64,000 bases of DNA from Algibacter luteus (GCF_900141715.1 NZ_FQYK01000010.1:17685-81684), one strand, 5' to 3'. Shown: positions 9,223 to 18,181, numbered from the stretch's first letter. Translations and numbers: made by a program. Notes: a model not told the origin generated them from the letters alone.

Positions 9223-9235
9223 GTAACGTCTTTTT
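9204..9235 (+). terminator. Perfect 13-bp intrinsic terminator
   Basis: AAAAAGACGTTAC (9204-9216) and GTAACGTCTTTTT (9223-9235) are exact reverse complements separated by a 6-nt loop (AGATAA), with a T tract in the right arm. It lies about 270 bp upstream of exbD and overlaps the end of the 28-aa ORF. It therefore either ends a small transcript or attenuates read-through to the downstream genes. Confidence 0.8.
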
Positions 9236-9300
9236 AAACCAAAGACTTTCATCAGTATGTGCTGAACCTGTTTCAGTATTAATTATAAAAATCAATCCAA

Positions 9301-9434
9301 TGAAAACTTTAGTAAAAATATCTAGAAGATTAGATGCCTTGACTCAGCAAGACTTAATGTGTGGTAAAAAGATTGAAGACTTTCAGTCGTATTATTCGGG
9401 CATCTGGAAAGGTACCAAGCGGTATGCACATTAA
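9301..9434 (+). CDS. Short ORF (44 aa), unknown
   Basis: ATG at 9301 opens a 44-residue frame beginning MKTLVKISRRLDALTQQD and ending IWKGTKRYAH. An in-frame ATG at 9195 would lengthen it to 79 residues, but that start lies inside the upstream ORF and terminator stem. The product is basic with a single Cys and no membrane segment. Its first four and last eight residues resemble those of the 28-aa ORF upstream. It could be a real small protein ahead of exbD or chance. No known family. Confidence 0.35.
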
Positions 9435-9502
9435 CTAAGGAGCTCATAATTACGGTATTATTATTGTGATTCATTTTCACATTAACATTTAATTCTATAA
9501 TC

Positions 9503-10060
9503 ATGAGACACTCAAAATTAGTACCTGAAGTAAATGCGGGGTCTATGGCAGACATCGCATTTTTATTGCTTATTTTCTTTTTAGTTACTGCTACAATCTC
9601 TTCAGATGAAGGTATTAACAGACTTTTGCCTAGAGAATGTCCTCCGGGAATGGATTGTTCATCAGACATTAACGAGCGTAATATTTTACGAATTCTAGTT
9701 AATAATAGCGATGATATTATGATTGAAAATCAGATAGTTTCTATTGAAAACCTGAAAGACCTCACCAAGATTTTTTTAGATAATAATGGCGATGGTAGCT
9801 GTAACTATTGCCAAGGCTTAAAAAACAGTACCCTTTCAGATAATCCTAAAACAGCTGTGGTTTCGTTGCAAAACGGACAACGAACAACTTATAAAACTTA
9901 TGTTGCTGTACAGAATGAATTAACAAAAGCCTACTACGAATTACGGAAAGATTACAGCATGAAGGTATTTAGAAAGCCTGCAGATAAACTAACTAAGACG
10001 GAACTACAACAAGTAAAAGAGGCTTATCCTTTTATTTTGTCGGAAGCTGAAACGAAGTAA
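9503..10060 (+). CDS. ExbD/TolR-family protein
   Basis: A 185-residue inner-membrane protein of the ExbD/TolR family, which couples proton motive force to outer-membrane transport or integrity together with an ExbB/TolQ partner. The N-terminal cytoplasmic stretch is followed by one membrane helix carrying the essential acidic residue (SMADIAFLLLIFFLVTATI, Asp 17). The rest is periplasmic and contains a Cys pair in RECPPGMDC and another in CNYC. No exbB/tolQ or tonB gene is adjacent. In Flavobacteria such ExbD copies can work with a distant ExbB. Its end overlaps the convergent 3D-domain gene by 29 bp. Confidence 0.85.
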   Translation: MRHSKLVPEVNAGSMADIAFLLLIFFLVTATISSDEGINRLLPRECPPGMDCSSDINERNILRILVNNSDDIMIENQIVSIENLKDLTKIFLDNNGDGSCNYCQGLKNSTLSDNPKTAVVSLQNGQRTTYKTYVAVQNELTKAYYELRKDYSMKVFRKPADKLTKTELQQVKEAYPFILSEAETK

Positions 10061-10466
10061 GTACAGTTGCTTTAGGAATGCCATATTCAATACAAACCCG
10101 TTTTTTGCCCCATTGTTTGGCAGCTTTCACGTCTACGCCCATATATATATCAATGCGTTTTTGCCATTTTGAATGCATTTTATCTTTAACTAAATATATT
10201 CCATCAAGACCATCAATCTTGATTGGGGTATTGTGTTTTAAACCCATTTTAAGTAAGTCTCTAGAAACAGCAATGTATTTTAATCCAGGTTTTAAACTAT
10301 CTCCAAATGCGGTGATATTTGGATTTGAATTGGTTTGATAAGCTAAAGAGTTGTATGCGGTTGCGGTAACATGAATGGCATCCCAAATGTATTCATCATC
10401 AGCAGAAGTTTCAGATTTTTTACAACTGAAACACATTAAAACACAAAGAAATACAAGAATTCTCAT
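10032..10466 (-). CDS. 3D-domain lipoprotein (double-psi beta-barrel)
   Basis: A 144-residue protein with a lipoprotein signal (MRILVFLCVLMCFSCKKS; the lipidated Cys would be in FSC). The mature domain has the three-Asp ('3D') signature of the MltA/RlpA-like double-psi barrel: VTATAYNS, IKIDGLDGIYLVKDKM, KRIDIYMGVDVKAAKQWGKK. Proteins with this fold act on or bind peptidoglycan, and lytic transglycosylase activity is known in MltA. The catalytic assignment here is an inference. Convergent with exbD and overlapping it by 29 bp. Confidence 0.8.
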   Translation of the reverse strand: MRILVFLCVLMCFSCKKSETSADDEYIWDAIHVTATAYNSLAYQTNSNPNITAFGDSLKPGLKYIAVSRDLLKMGLKHNTPIKIDGLDGIYLVKDKMHSKWQKRIDIYMGVDVKAAKQWGKKRVCIEYGIPKATVLTSFQLPTK

Positions 10467-10506
10467 GGCTTATCAGTATCGTTTTATTAAAGATAGGTAA
10501 TTAAAT

Positions 10507-12510
10507 TTAAAAAGCTAAAAGAGCCTTCAATTCGGCTTCAAATCTGTTTTTCGGTAAATATTGATCTTCAAGCTGTTTTGCAAAAGGAATAGGGGTTTCA
10601 ATGCTAGCCACACGTTTTACAGGGGCATCCAAATACTCAAAGCAATTTTCCATAATACCTGCTGAAATATCACTTGCAATGCCTCCAAAAAGAGAGTCTT
10701 CTTGAAGCATTATGGCACGTCCTGTTTTCTTCACAGAATCATAAATGGTTTGCGTATCTAAAGGCTGAAGCGTTCTTAAATCGATAAGGTCTGCTGAAAT
10801 TTCTGGATTGTTACTTAAAGTTTCTAAAGCCCAATGAATCGCTCCACCATAAGAAATAATGGTTACATCTTGCCCCGTTTTTATAACAGAAGCTTTACCA
10901 AAAGGCAATGTGTAGTAGTCGACAGGAACTTCTTGACGAATGCTTCTATACAAGCCTTTGTGCTCGAAAAATAATATAGGGTTAGGGTCATTAATTGCAG
11001 TATTTAGCAAGCCTTTGGCATCATATGGAAAGGCAGGATATACTACTTTTAAACCTGGTGTTTTAGTAAACCAAGCTTCGTTAGTTTGTGAATGAAACGG
11101 ACCTGCAGCAACACCGCCACCGCAAGGCATTCTTATAACAACATCAGCTTCTTGTTGCCAGCGATAAAAAGCTTTTGCCAAATAGTTGACTATCGGATTG
11201 AAACCAGAACTTACAAAATCTGCAAATTGCATTTCAACAATGCTTTTAATCCCAGCTATGGATAATCCCATCGCAGTCTCAACAATTGCCGATTCGCAAA
11301 TGGGTGTATTTCTCACTCTATCCTTTCCAAAAAGATTTATAAAGCCTTCGGTAATTTTAAATGCACCTCCATATTCTGCAATATCTTGACCCATAATGAC
11401 TAGGTCTTCATGACGTTCCATGTTCTGTTTTAAACTATCGGAAATGGCATCAATAAAGCGTATTTCTTTTAACTCTGAATTTTCATTATCTACTTGGTAA
11501 TCAAAAGGTTTATAAACATCATTTAATTCATTGGTTTCATCAGGAATAATAGCTTCTTCATTAAACGCAACATCCAAATGTTCATTTATTTCATGTACAA
11601 TAGTTTCCTTTATTTTTACTTCCTCAGTTTCGCTTAAAATCTTTTGTTCTTTTAAAAACGCTTGAAAATTTAAGATGGGGTCTTTTGCTGCCCAAGTATC
11701 CATAAGCTCCTGTGGCACATATTTGGTACCACTCGCCTCTTCGTGTCCGCGCATTCTAAACGTTTTAAATTCTATTAAAACAGGTCTTGGATTTTGTCTT
11801 ACAGAAGCGGTTATTTCACACATTTTAGTATAGACTTCAACAATATTGTTGCCGTCTATAATATGTGATTCCATGCCGTAGCCTAAACCTCTATCCGCAA
11901 TATCTTTACAATTATACTGTTCGTTTGTGGGTGTTGATAATCCATAACCGTTATTTTCAACACAAAATAAAACGGGCAATTGCCATACCGAAGCCACATT
12001 TAAAGCTTCATGGAAATCGCCTTCGCTGGTGGCGCCTTCACCCGTAAAAACAGTTGTAACCTGATTTTTGTTTTTTAATTTTGAGGCTAATGCTATCCCA
12101 TCGGCAACACCTAACTGCGGACCCAAATGCGAAATCATACCCACAATTTTGTATTGCTGAGTCCCAAAATGAAAAGAGCGATCTCTCCCCTTTGTGAACC
12201 CTGAAGCTTTTCCTTGCCATTGGGCAAATAATCGGTATAATGGAATGCCTCTGGTTGTAAAAACACCTAAATTTCGATGCATTGGTAAAATATATTCATC
12301 TTCTTGCATCGCCATAGTTATACCTACAGCTATGGCTTCCTGCCCTATACCTGAAAACCACTTACTTATTTTACCTTGCCTTAACAGAATCAACATTTTT
12401 TCTTCTATCAATCTGGGTTTCAGCATATTTTTATATAATGCTAAAAGCAAATGGGCATCAAGTTTTCCTTCTTTGTAATTGATTTGCGATGTAGATTTTA
12501 TCACTTTCAT
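10507..12510 (-). CDS. Fused E1 alpha/beta 2-oxoacid dehydrogenase
   Basis: A 667-residue thiamine-diphosphate enzyme in which E1 alpha (about 1-320) and E1 beta (about 340-667) are joined. The alpha half has the ThDP/Mg motif GEGATSEGDFHEA ... ENNGYG, and the beta half has MGQDIAEYGGAFKITEGF and TPICESAIVETAMGLS. It decarboxylates a 2-oxo acid, most likely branched-chain 2-oxo acids, and passes the acyl group to an E2 lipoyl protein not encoded here. The fused form is common in Bacteroidota and is often annotated as 2-oxoisovalerate dehydrogenase or an acetoin/pyruvate-type E1. Substrate specificity is not decided by the sequence. Single gene on its strand. Confidence 0.9.
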   Translation of the reverse strand: MKVIKSTSQINYKEGKLDAHLLLALYKNMLKPRLIEEKMLILLRQGKISKWFSGIGQEAIAVGITMAMQEDEYILPMHRNLGVFTTRGIPLYRLFAQWQGKASGFTKGRDRSFHFGTQQYKIVGMISHLGPQLGVADGIALASKLKNKNQVTTVFTGEGATSEGDFHEALNVASVWQLPVLFCVENNGYGLSTPTNEQYNCKDIADRGLGYGMESHIIDGNNIVEVYTKMCEITASVRQNPRPVLIEFKTFRMRGHEEASGTKYVPQELMDTWAAKDPILNFQAFLKEQKILSETEEVKIKETIVHEINEHLDVAFNEEAIIPDETNELNDVYKPFDYQVDNENSELKEIRFIDAISDSLKQNMERHEDLVIMGQDIAEYGGAFKITEGFINLFGKDRVRNTPICESAIVETAMGLSIAGIKSIVEMQFADFVSSGFNPIVNYLAKAFYRWQQEADVVIRMPCGGGVAAGPFHSQTNEAWFTKTPGLKVVYPAFPYDAKGLLNTAINDPNPILFFEHKGLYRSIRQEVPVDYYTLPFGKASVIKTGQDVTIISYGGAIHWALETLSNNPEISADLIDLRTLQPLDTQTIYDSVKKTGRAIMLQEDSLFGGIASDISAGIMENCFEYLDAPVKRVASIETPIPFAKQLEDQYLPKNRFEAELKALLAF

Positions 12511-12569
12511 AAAAAAATGCTTAATTCACTATCAAATATACCATAATTCAACATTAATAATTCAAAAAA

Positions 12570-12598
12570 TTGCACATTACTCAGTATATATAACTTTG
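12570..12598 (+). promoter_or_regulatory. TTG-N18-TAACTTTG promoter of the oxygenase gene
   Basis: TTG (12570-12572) and TAACTTTG (12591-12598) are 18 bp apart, which fits the flavobacterial TTG / TAnnTTTG promoter. A second -7 box, TACATTTG (12609-12616), lies closer to the ATG at 12645, so there may be two overlapping starts. Confidence 0.55.
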
Positions 12599-12644
12599 AA
12601 TGTTTTTGTACATTTGTGTATATCACATTTTAAAATCACATTTT

Positions 12645-13595
12645 ATGAATATCATCCCAAGTGTTAATTTAAAAGATTTTTTGTCTAACGACCCCGTTAG
12701 AAAACAAAACTTTGTGGACGCCATTGGTAAAGCCTATGAAGAAATTGGCTTTGTTGCGCTAAAAGGTCATTTTTTAGACGAAGCTTTAGTAGAAAATCTT
12801 TATAAAGAGGTTAAAAACTTTTTTAGTTTACCAACAGAAACCAAACAGAAATACGAAATTCCTGGAATTGGAGGACAGCGCGGGTATGTGTCTTTTGGAA
12901 AAGAAAGTGCAAAAGGCAAGAAAGAAGGCGATTTAAAAGAGTTTTGGCATTTTGGACAGTATGTTGAAAATAACGATAAGTTAAAAGAGGAATACCCAGA
13001 TAACGTTTATGTTAAGGAACTGCCAGAATTCAATAAAGTTGGTAAGGAAACCTATAAAATGCTTGAAAAAACAGCAAAATTTGTGTTAAGAGCTTTGGCA
13101 TTACACTTAGGACTTGAAGAAAATTATTTTGATGAGTATATCTATAATGGTAATTCTATTTTAAGACCAATACATTATCCACCAATTACCGAAGAACCTA
13201 AAGAAGCGGTTAGAGCTGCAGCACATGGTGATATTAACTTAATCACCCTATTAATGGGTGCTCAAGGAAGAGGGTTACAAGTGCAAAACCATAAAGGTGA
13301 ATGGATTGATGCCATTGCTGAGCCTGATGAGTTGATGATTAACGTTGGCGATATGCTTTCGAGACATACCAACAATAAACTGAAATCGACTATACACCGC
13401 GTAATTAACCCACCAAAAGAGCTTTGGGGTACTTCACGTTACTCTATTCCGTTTTTTATGCACCCTATTAGTGAAATGAAACTTGATGTTTTACCTGGTT
13501 GTATTGATGAAAATAATCCTAAAGCCTTTGATGATATTACTGCTGGCGAGTTTTTAACGGAACGATTAATTGAATTAGGGCTGATAAAAAAATAG
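12645..13595 (+). CDS. 2OG-Fe(II)/isopenicillin-N-synthase-family oxygenase
   Basis: About 316 residues starting MNIIPSVNLKDFLSND. An in-frame upstream ATG (12600) would add 15 residues, but these lie over the promoter boxes, so I choose 12645. The N-terminal DIOX_N domain (about 1-140) is followed by the double-stranded beta-helix core. Iron ligands are His and Asp in AAHGDINLITLL and a distal His in STIHRVINPP; the 2-oxoglutarate-binding Arg is in RYSIPFFMHP. It is a cytosolic non-haem iron dioxygenase. The family includes isopenicillin N synthase, but no beta-lactam cluster is present and the substrate is unknown. Confidence 0.88.
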   Translation: MNIIPSVNLKDFLSNDPVRKQNFVDAIGKAYEEIGFVALKGHFLDEALVENLYKEVKNFFSLPTETKQKYEIPGIGGQRGYVSFGKESAKGKKEGDLKEFWHFGQYVENNDKLKEEYPDNVYVKELPEFNKVGKETYKMLEKTAKFVLRALALHLGLEENYFDEYIYNGNSILRPIHYPPITEEPKEAVRAAAHGDINLITLLMGAQGRGLQVQNHKGEWIDAIAEPDELMINVGDMLSRHTNNKLKSTIHRVINPPKELWGTSRYSIPFFMHPISEMKLDVLPGCIDENNPKAFDDITAGEFLTERLIELGLIKK

Positions 13596-13659
13596 CATAA
13601 ATAATCTTTAGTTAGGTATACTTTTTGTTCGCTTAAACTGAGGATAATTACTTAAAATA

Positions 13660-13986
13660 ATGGATTTACAAGACCAGCTAAAAAACTTATTTCCGGAGCA
13701 TATTCAGGAAGAACAGACTTCTGAAAACAAAGCTAGTGATATTTGGATGCAAGACGATCCCATAATATGCAAATACGAAAAGCGAAAAGGAAAACCCATT
13801 ACCATTCTTGAAGGTTATACTGGAGCTACCGAAGATTTTAAAAAATTAGCCAAAGAAATTAAAACAAAGCTGAGTGTAGGTGGGAGTTTTAAAGATGATA
13901 AAATTATTATTCAAGGCGATTATCGCGATAAAATCATGCAAATGTTAAAAGACAAGGGTTTTAATGTTAAGCGTGTTGGAGGATAA
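13660..13986 (+). CDS. SUI1/YciH-family translation factor
   Basis: A 108-residue protein with a C-terminal SUI1/eIF1-like domain (ITILEGYTGATEDFKKLAKE, VGGSFKDDKIIIQGDYRDKI, ending GFNVKRVGG). The bacterial homologue YciH is thought to influence start-codon selection and stress-related translation. The N-terminal 40 residues are acidic and probably flexible. The stop is 3 bp before the start of the DUF1835 gene, suggesting one operon of three or four genes. Confidence 0.88.
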   Translation: MDLQDQLKNLFPEHIQEEQTSENKASDIWMQDDPIICKYEKRKGKPITILEGYTGATEDFKKLAKEIKTKLSVGGSFKDDKIIIQGDYRDKIMQMLKDKGFNVKRVGG

Positions 13987-13989
13987 ATT

Positions 13990-14931
13990 ATGAAAAATAA
14001 ACCTTTGCATATCACCAATGGTAGTAGTTTAACTAACTTCCTTAACGAATTAAATGTTGAAGGTGAAAAATTAACATGGCAAGAAATGTTATGTGAAGGA
14101 CCGACGACAAGAAAAGTGGTTTCAGAATTATTTATAAATGAACGCATCAAATTTTTTAGTGAGTTTTATGATATTGATTTAGACCTTGATCAAATAAACG
14201 CTGAAATAGATAAACTAAATAACCCTGAAAACTACTCAGAAATTATTCTTTGGTTTGAGTATGATTTGTTTTGCCATTTAAATATGGTTGCTGTAATTAG
14301 TTTACTTCAGCAAAGAAAAATAGACTTACCTATTTACTTAGTTTGTAGCGGTCGTATTGAAGGGAGTAAGAGTCTAAAAGGACTTCCAGAACTAACTCCA
14401 GAGCAGCTTATGGACCATTATAATAATAAAGTTCTTCTCAACAAGGAAGATATCGAAATGGCGACTACCGTTTGGGGTATTTACTGTGGTATCGATCATA
14501 ATTTATTAAAACCATTTATTGTAAAAAGTTCGTCCTTCAAATATCTAAGTAATTGTTTAAAAGCGCATTTAAAGCGTTTTCCAGATTCTATAACTGGGTT
14601 GAATATTCTCGAAACCAATATTCTTAAAATTATTAATGAACAAAATATCACATCTAAAAATCATCTATTAGGTTATGCCTTAAATTATCAAGGGTACTAT
14701 GGTTATGGTGATATACAATTTGAAAGAATTATTGAATATTTAAGCATCTTTTATACCGTTTCTGAACATAAAATAGAATTGAATCGAAAAGGTCACGAAG
14801 CCTTACTAGGGCAGAAAAATTTCGCTGCTAATATTAATGATCGCATGATTTTTGGTGGCGTTGAAAAAAATAGTTTTCAGTTTAATATCGCTGAAAATAA
14901 ACTTGTAAAATCTATATTAAATGCCAATTAA
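13990..14931 (+). CDS. DUF1835-domain protein
   Basis: A 313-residue cytoplasmic protein of unknown function. The N-terminal half is a DUF1835 domain: LHITNGSSLTNFLNEL near the start, then WQEMLCEGPT and ILWFEYDLFCHLNMVAVISL. The C-terminal half resembles the partner domain often found after DUF1835, with a winged-helix-like ending. Its last codons overlap the start of the nucleoside phosphorylase gene by 11 bp, so translation is probably coupled and the two may act in one process. No catalytic motif is recognised. Confidence 0.75.
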   Translation: MKNKPLHITNGSSLTNFLNELNVEGEKLTWQEMLCEGPTTRKVVSELFINERIKFFSEFYDIDLDLDQINAEIDKLNNPENYSEIILWFEYDLFCHLNMVAVISLLQQRKIDLPIYLVCSGRIEGSKSLKGLPELTPEQLMDHYNNKVLLNKEDIEMATTVWGIYCGIDHNLLKPFIVKSSSFKYLSNCLKAHLKRFPDSITGLNILETNILKIINEQNITSKNHLLGYALNYQGYYGYGDIQFERIIEYLSIFYTVSEHKIELNRKGHEALLGQKNFAANINDRMIFGGVEKNSFQFNIAENKLVKSILNAN

Positions 14932-15790
14932 AGAGTCTGAGCTCATTTTAAACCCAGATGGAAGTGTTTATCATTTAAATTTAAAACCAGAGCATGTTGC
15001 CCATACCGTCATTTTTGTTGGCGATCAAAATAGAGTAAGTAGAATATCAAAGTATTTTGACTCCATTGAATTTGAAACACAAAAGCGAGAATTCAAAACC
15101 CATACCGGATATTATAAAAAGAAGCGTATAACGGTAATTTCAACCGGCATAGGTCCTGATAATATTGATATTGTTTTAAATGAACTGGACGCACTAGTGA
15201 ATATCGATTTTAAAACAAGACAAATAAAAGACAAGCTTACAAGTCTTAAAATTGTACGAGTTGGAACTTCAGGTGCATTGCAAGATGATATTCCAGTAGA
15301 TTCGATTGTTTTAAGTACCCATGGACTAGACCTAAACGGGATGCTCCACGCTTATAAGATTGATGGCATTAGGTCTCCCGATATTGAAAAAGCCTTTGCA
15401 GAACAGACCAATTGGCATTCAGAAAAAGCAAGTCCAATTGTTGTAAAAGGCAGCGAGTCTCTTCAAAAAACTTTAGATAGCAACACTATATATAAAGGTT
15501 TAACAGCAACAGCTGGAGGTTTTTATGGTCCGCAAGGGCGTGTATTGCGTCTAGCCGTTCAAGATGCAGATTTGAATTCTAAAATGGATAATTTCAATTT
15601 TAATGGTACCAAAATCACTAATTTAGAAATGGAAACATCGGCAATTTATGGCTTGTCAAAATTATTAGGTCATGATGCAATCTCGTTAAACGCCATTATT
15701 GCCAATAGAGTTTTAGGAACTTTTAGTAAAGACCCAGGAGCGGCAGTCGAAAATTTAATAACATATACACTTAATAAACTTACAGAGTAA
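14921..15790 (+). CDS. Nucleoside phosphorylase (uridine-phosphorylase-like)
   Basis: A 289-residue member of the NP-I phosphorylase family. Visible motifs are the phosphate-binding IFVGDQNRVSRI (normally GDPxR), VISTGIGPDNIDIVLNEL, VRVGTSGALQ and the nucleoside/ribose site ITNLEMETSAIYGLS. The family cleaves nucleosides with phosphate to base plus ribose-1-phosphate. The TAGGFYGPQGR stretch is typical of Bacteroidota uridine-phosphorylase-like proteins, so a pyrimidine substrate is plausible but not proven. It overlaps the DUF1835 gene by 11 bp and is followed after 14 bp by a substrate-binding-fold protein. Confidence 0.85.
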   Translation: MPIKESELILNPDGSVYHLNLKPEHVAHTVIFVGDQNRVSRISKYFDSIEFETQKREFKTHTGYYKKKRITVISTGIGPDNIDIVLNELDALVNIDFKTRQIKDKLTSLKIVRVGTSGALQDDIPVDSIVLSTHGLDLNGMLHAYKIDGIRSPDIEKAFAEQTNWHSEKASPIVVKGSESLQKTLDSNTIYKGLTATAGGFYGPQGRVLRLAVQDADLNSKMDNFNFNGTKITNLEMETSAIYGLSKLLGHDAISLNAIIANRVLGTFSKDPGAAVENLITYTLNKLTE

Positions 15791-15804
15791 ACCCAATTGA
15801 TTTC

Positions 15805-16659
15805 ATGAAGCAAGTAAATATTGGCGGCGTGCCAGAACATTTTAATTTGGCCTGGTATTTAACCTTAAAAGATGGCGAGTATAAGGAACAAGGTATCAAT
15901 TTACGTTGGCAAGATTACTATGGCGGTACTGGTGCGATGTGTAAAGGTTTAAGAAATGGTGATATTGATATTGCTGTGATTTTAACCGAAGGTATTATAA
16001 AAGATATTATTGACGGAAACCCAAGCAAAATTGTGCAAACTTTTGTGCAAACGCCACTTAATTGGGGTATTCATGTGGCTAACGATTCTAAATATCAGAC
16101 TATTGAAGATTTAAAAGGAACCAAAGCAGCTATTAGTCGATATGGTTCGGGCTCTCATTTAATGGCTTACATCAATGCTGAGAACAACAATTGGGATTTA
16201 GAGAAAGACCTAAATTTTGAGGTTATCAAAAACTTAGATGGTGCCGTTGAAGGTTTAACTAATGGCGTTGCCGATTATTTTTTATGGGAAAAATTTACTA
16301 CCAAACCTATCGTTGATGATGGGGTTTTTAGGCGTATTGGTAACTGCCCTTCTCCATGGCCTTGTTTTGTAATTGCAGTAAGAGAAGAGTTTATAGAAAA
16401 TCATCCTGAAGACTTAAAAACAATACTAAACATCATTAATAACACTACTGAAGATTTCAAAAACATACCAAGTATCGATAAAACCATTGCCAACCGTTAT
16501 GAGCAAAAGTTAGACGATGTACAGGAATGGTTAAGTATTACAGAATGGTCTCAAGAATTAATTGACAAAAAAACCGTTATGAATGTGCAAAAGGAATTGT
16601 TTGCACTAAATATTATTCCAGAAATTGTTGATTACGAATCATTGATTTATAAAATTTAA
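15805..16659 (+). CDS. Substrate-binding-fold protein without signal peptide (Ca3427/THI5-like)
   Basis: A 284-residue protein with a type 2 periplasmic-binding fold. Family features are VPEHFNLAWYL, a Gly-rich DYYGGTGAMCKGL turn, GDIDIAVILTEG and SRYGSGSHLMAY. It starts directly at MKQVNIGGVPEHF with no signal peptide or lipobox, and no ABC permease or ATPase gene is near. It is therefore probably cytosolic, like the Candida Ca3427 group or THI5/NMT1-type proteins; chorismate-dehydratase-like menaquinone enzymes share the fold. Ligand or enzymatic role unknown. It follows the phosphorylase gene by 14 bp and may belong to the same operon. Confidence 0.75.
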   Translation: MKQVNIGGVPEHFNLAWYLTLKDGEYKEQGINLRWQDYYGGTGAMCKGLRNGDIDIAVILTEGIIKDIIDGNPSKIVQTFVQTPLNWGIHVANDSKYQTIEDLKGTKAAISRYGSGSHLMAYINAENNNWDLEKDLNFEVIKNLDGAVEGLTNGVADYFLWEKFTTKPIVDDGVFRRIGNCPSPWPCFVIAVREEFIENHPEDLKTILNIINNTTEDFKNIPSIDKTIANRYEQKLDDVQEWLSITEWSQELIDKKTVMNVQKELFALNIIPEIVDYESLIYKI

Positions 16660-16761
16660 ATATAGAACTTTTAAAAAATCATATTTAGGGTCAAGTACAT
16701 TTATACTTGTTTTAAAATGTTAATGTTTAACAAAATAAAGTGAATAGGCTATGTATTTTCC

Positions 16762-16769
16762 TATTTTTG
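16762..16769 (+). promoter_or_regulatory. TAnnTTTG -7 box upstream of TlpA-like gene
   Basis: TATTTTTG lies 20 bp before the ATG at 16790 and matches the Bacteroidota -7 consensus. No clear -33 element was found. Confidence 0.45.
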
Positions 16770-16789
16770 AACCTCAAATAATATAACAC

Positions 16790-18163
16790 ATGAAAAAACT
16801 ACTTTTTATTGCTTTTGCAATAGCCATTATCGGATGTAAAAAAGAAGATAAGTCAGGTATTGCGATAATTTCTGGTGAAATAACTAACAGACCAGTAGGT
16901 GAGCTAACTATTAATAGTGAAGACCGTTCGTTTAAAGAAACTATAGCGGTATCTCCAGTTGGAGCCTTTACAGATACACTGAGTACTGATATTAATTCGT
17001 ATGTGTTATACGACGGTTCAAATCCTATTTTTTTAAATATCGAATCTGGATATAATCTACATATTACATATGATGCGAACGATTTTGATAACACGATTAA
17101 AATTACAGGTGTTGGCTCTGAAATAAACAACTATTTAGTTGCTAAAAGAAAGCAAGAAAAAGAGATGTTTAAAAATAATAAAGAAGTGTATTCTTTGGAT
17201 GAAGCCCAGTATAAAGAGCGCATGCTTGCCTTTAAAAATACGCAAGAAGAATTATTAAATAATACTGAAGGTGTATCAAGTGAATTTGCTTCAAAAGAGA
17301 AAAAAAATCTATTTTATGGTTATTTAGGAAGTTTAAATAATTACGAGAGAGCCCATAAATACTTCACAAAAAAAGAGAATTTTAAAGTTTCTGAAGATTT
17401 CTTAAATGAGCTAAAAGAAGTGGATTATAATAATGCCGAAGATTTCAATTTCTCAAGCAATTACAAGGATATTGTAAATGATTATTATGGTGATAAGGCA
17501 CAAAAATTAAAGGAAAAAGATTCTATTCGATACGATATGGCTTTTTTAAAGACCGTTGGTGCGATTGATAACGAAACCATTAAAAATGCTTTGCTTTTCG
17601 ATTTTGCTAGCTTTAATATAACGTATTCAGAAGATATTGATGCGTTTTATAATACGTTTATAAAAAATTCTACTGACGAGAAGAACAACCAAATTATTAA
17701 AGATAAATTCAACGAATTAATGAGGTTAACCGAAGGGAAACCTTCACCAAAATTTGTTGATTATGAAAATCATGCAGGAGGTAAAACCTCTTTAGAAGAT
17801 TTAAAAGGTAAATACGTTTATGTAGATGTTTGGGCAACTTGGTGTGGACCTTGTGTTCGTGAAATCCCTTTCTTAAAGGAGGTTGAAGCACAATATCATA
17901 ACAAAAATATCGAATTCGTGAGTATCTCTATTGATAAACTAAGAGACCATGAAAAATGGAAAACCATGGTTAATGATAGAGAGTTAGGTGGTGTGCAGTT
18001 ATTTGCAGATAACGATTGGAATTCTGCTTTTGTAAAAGCCTATCAAATTGAGGGTATTCCGAGATTTATTTTAATTGATGACGAAGGAAATATTGTAACT
18101 GCCAATGCACCGCGTCCGTCTAGTAAAAAGTTAATTGAATTGTTTAACGCTCAAGAATTATAA
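16790..18163 (+). CDS. TlpA-like thiol-disulfide lipoprotein
   Basis: A 457-residue lipoprotein (MKKLLFIAFAIAIIGCKK; lipobox IIGC). The N-terminal 110 residues look like the DUF4369-type beta domain common in Bacteroidota TlpA proteins, followed by a helical middle and a C-terminal thioredoxin domain (about 315-457). The redox motif is WATWCGPCVREIPFLKE, and the cis-Pro region is EGIPRFILID. It should reduce or isomerise disulfides in the periplasm. A strong bidirectional terminator follows the stop. Single-gene unit with its own promoter box. Confidence 0.88.
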   Translation: MKKLLFIAFAIAIIGCKKEDKSGIAIISGEITNRPVGELTINSEDRSFKETIAVSPVGAFTDTLSTDINSYVLYDGSNPIFLNIESGYNLHITYDANDFDNTIKITGVGSEINNYLVAKRKQEKEMFKNNKEVYSLDEAQYKERMLAFKNTQEELLNNTEGVSSEFASKEKKNLFYGYLGSLNNYERAHKYFTKKENFKVSEDFLNELKEVDYNNAEDFNFSSNYKDIVNDYYGDKAQKLKEKDSIRYDMAFLKTVGAIDNETIKNALLFDFASFNITYSEDIDAFYNTFIKNSTDEKNNQIIKDKFNELMRLTEGKPSPKFVDYENHAGGKTSLEDLKGKYVYVDVWATWCGPCVREIPFLKEVEAQYHNKNIEFVSISIDKLRDHEKWKTMVNDRELGGVQLFADNDWNSAFVKAYQIEGIPRFILIDDEGNIVTANAPRPSSKKLIELFNAQEL

Positions 18164-18181
18164 AATTAATATAGTGATAAA

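Noticed and set aside
16790..18163. A8 run in the TlpA-like gene as a frameshift site
   Set aside because: The run falls in a helical middle region, not at a domain boundary, and no functional short form is expected.
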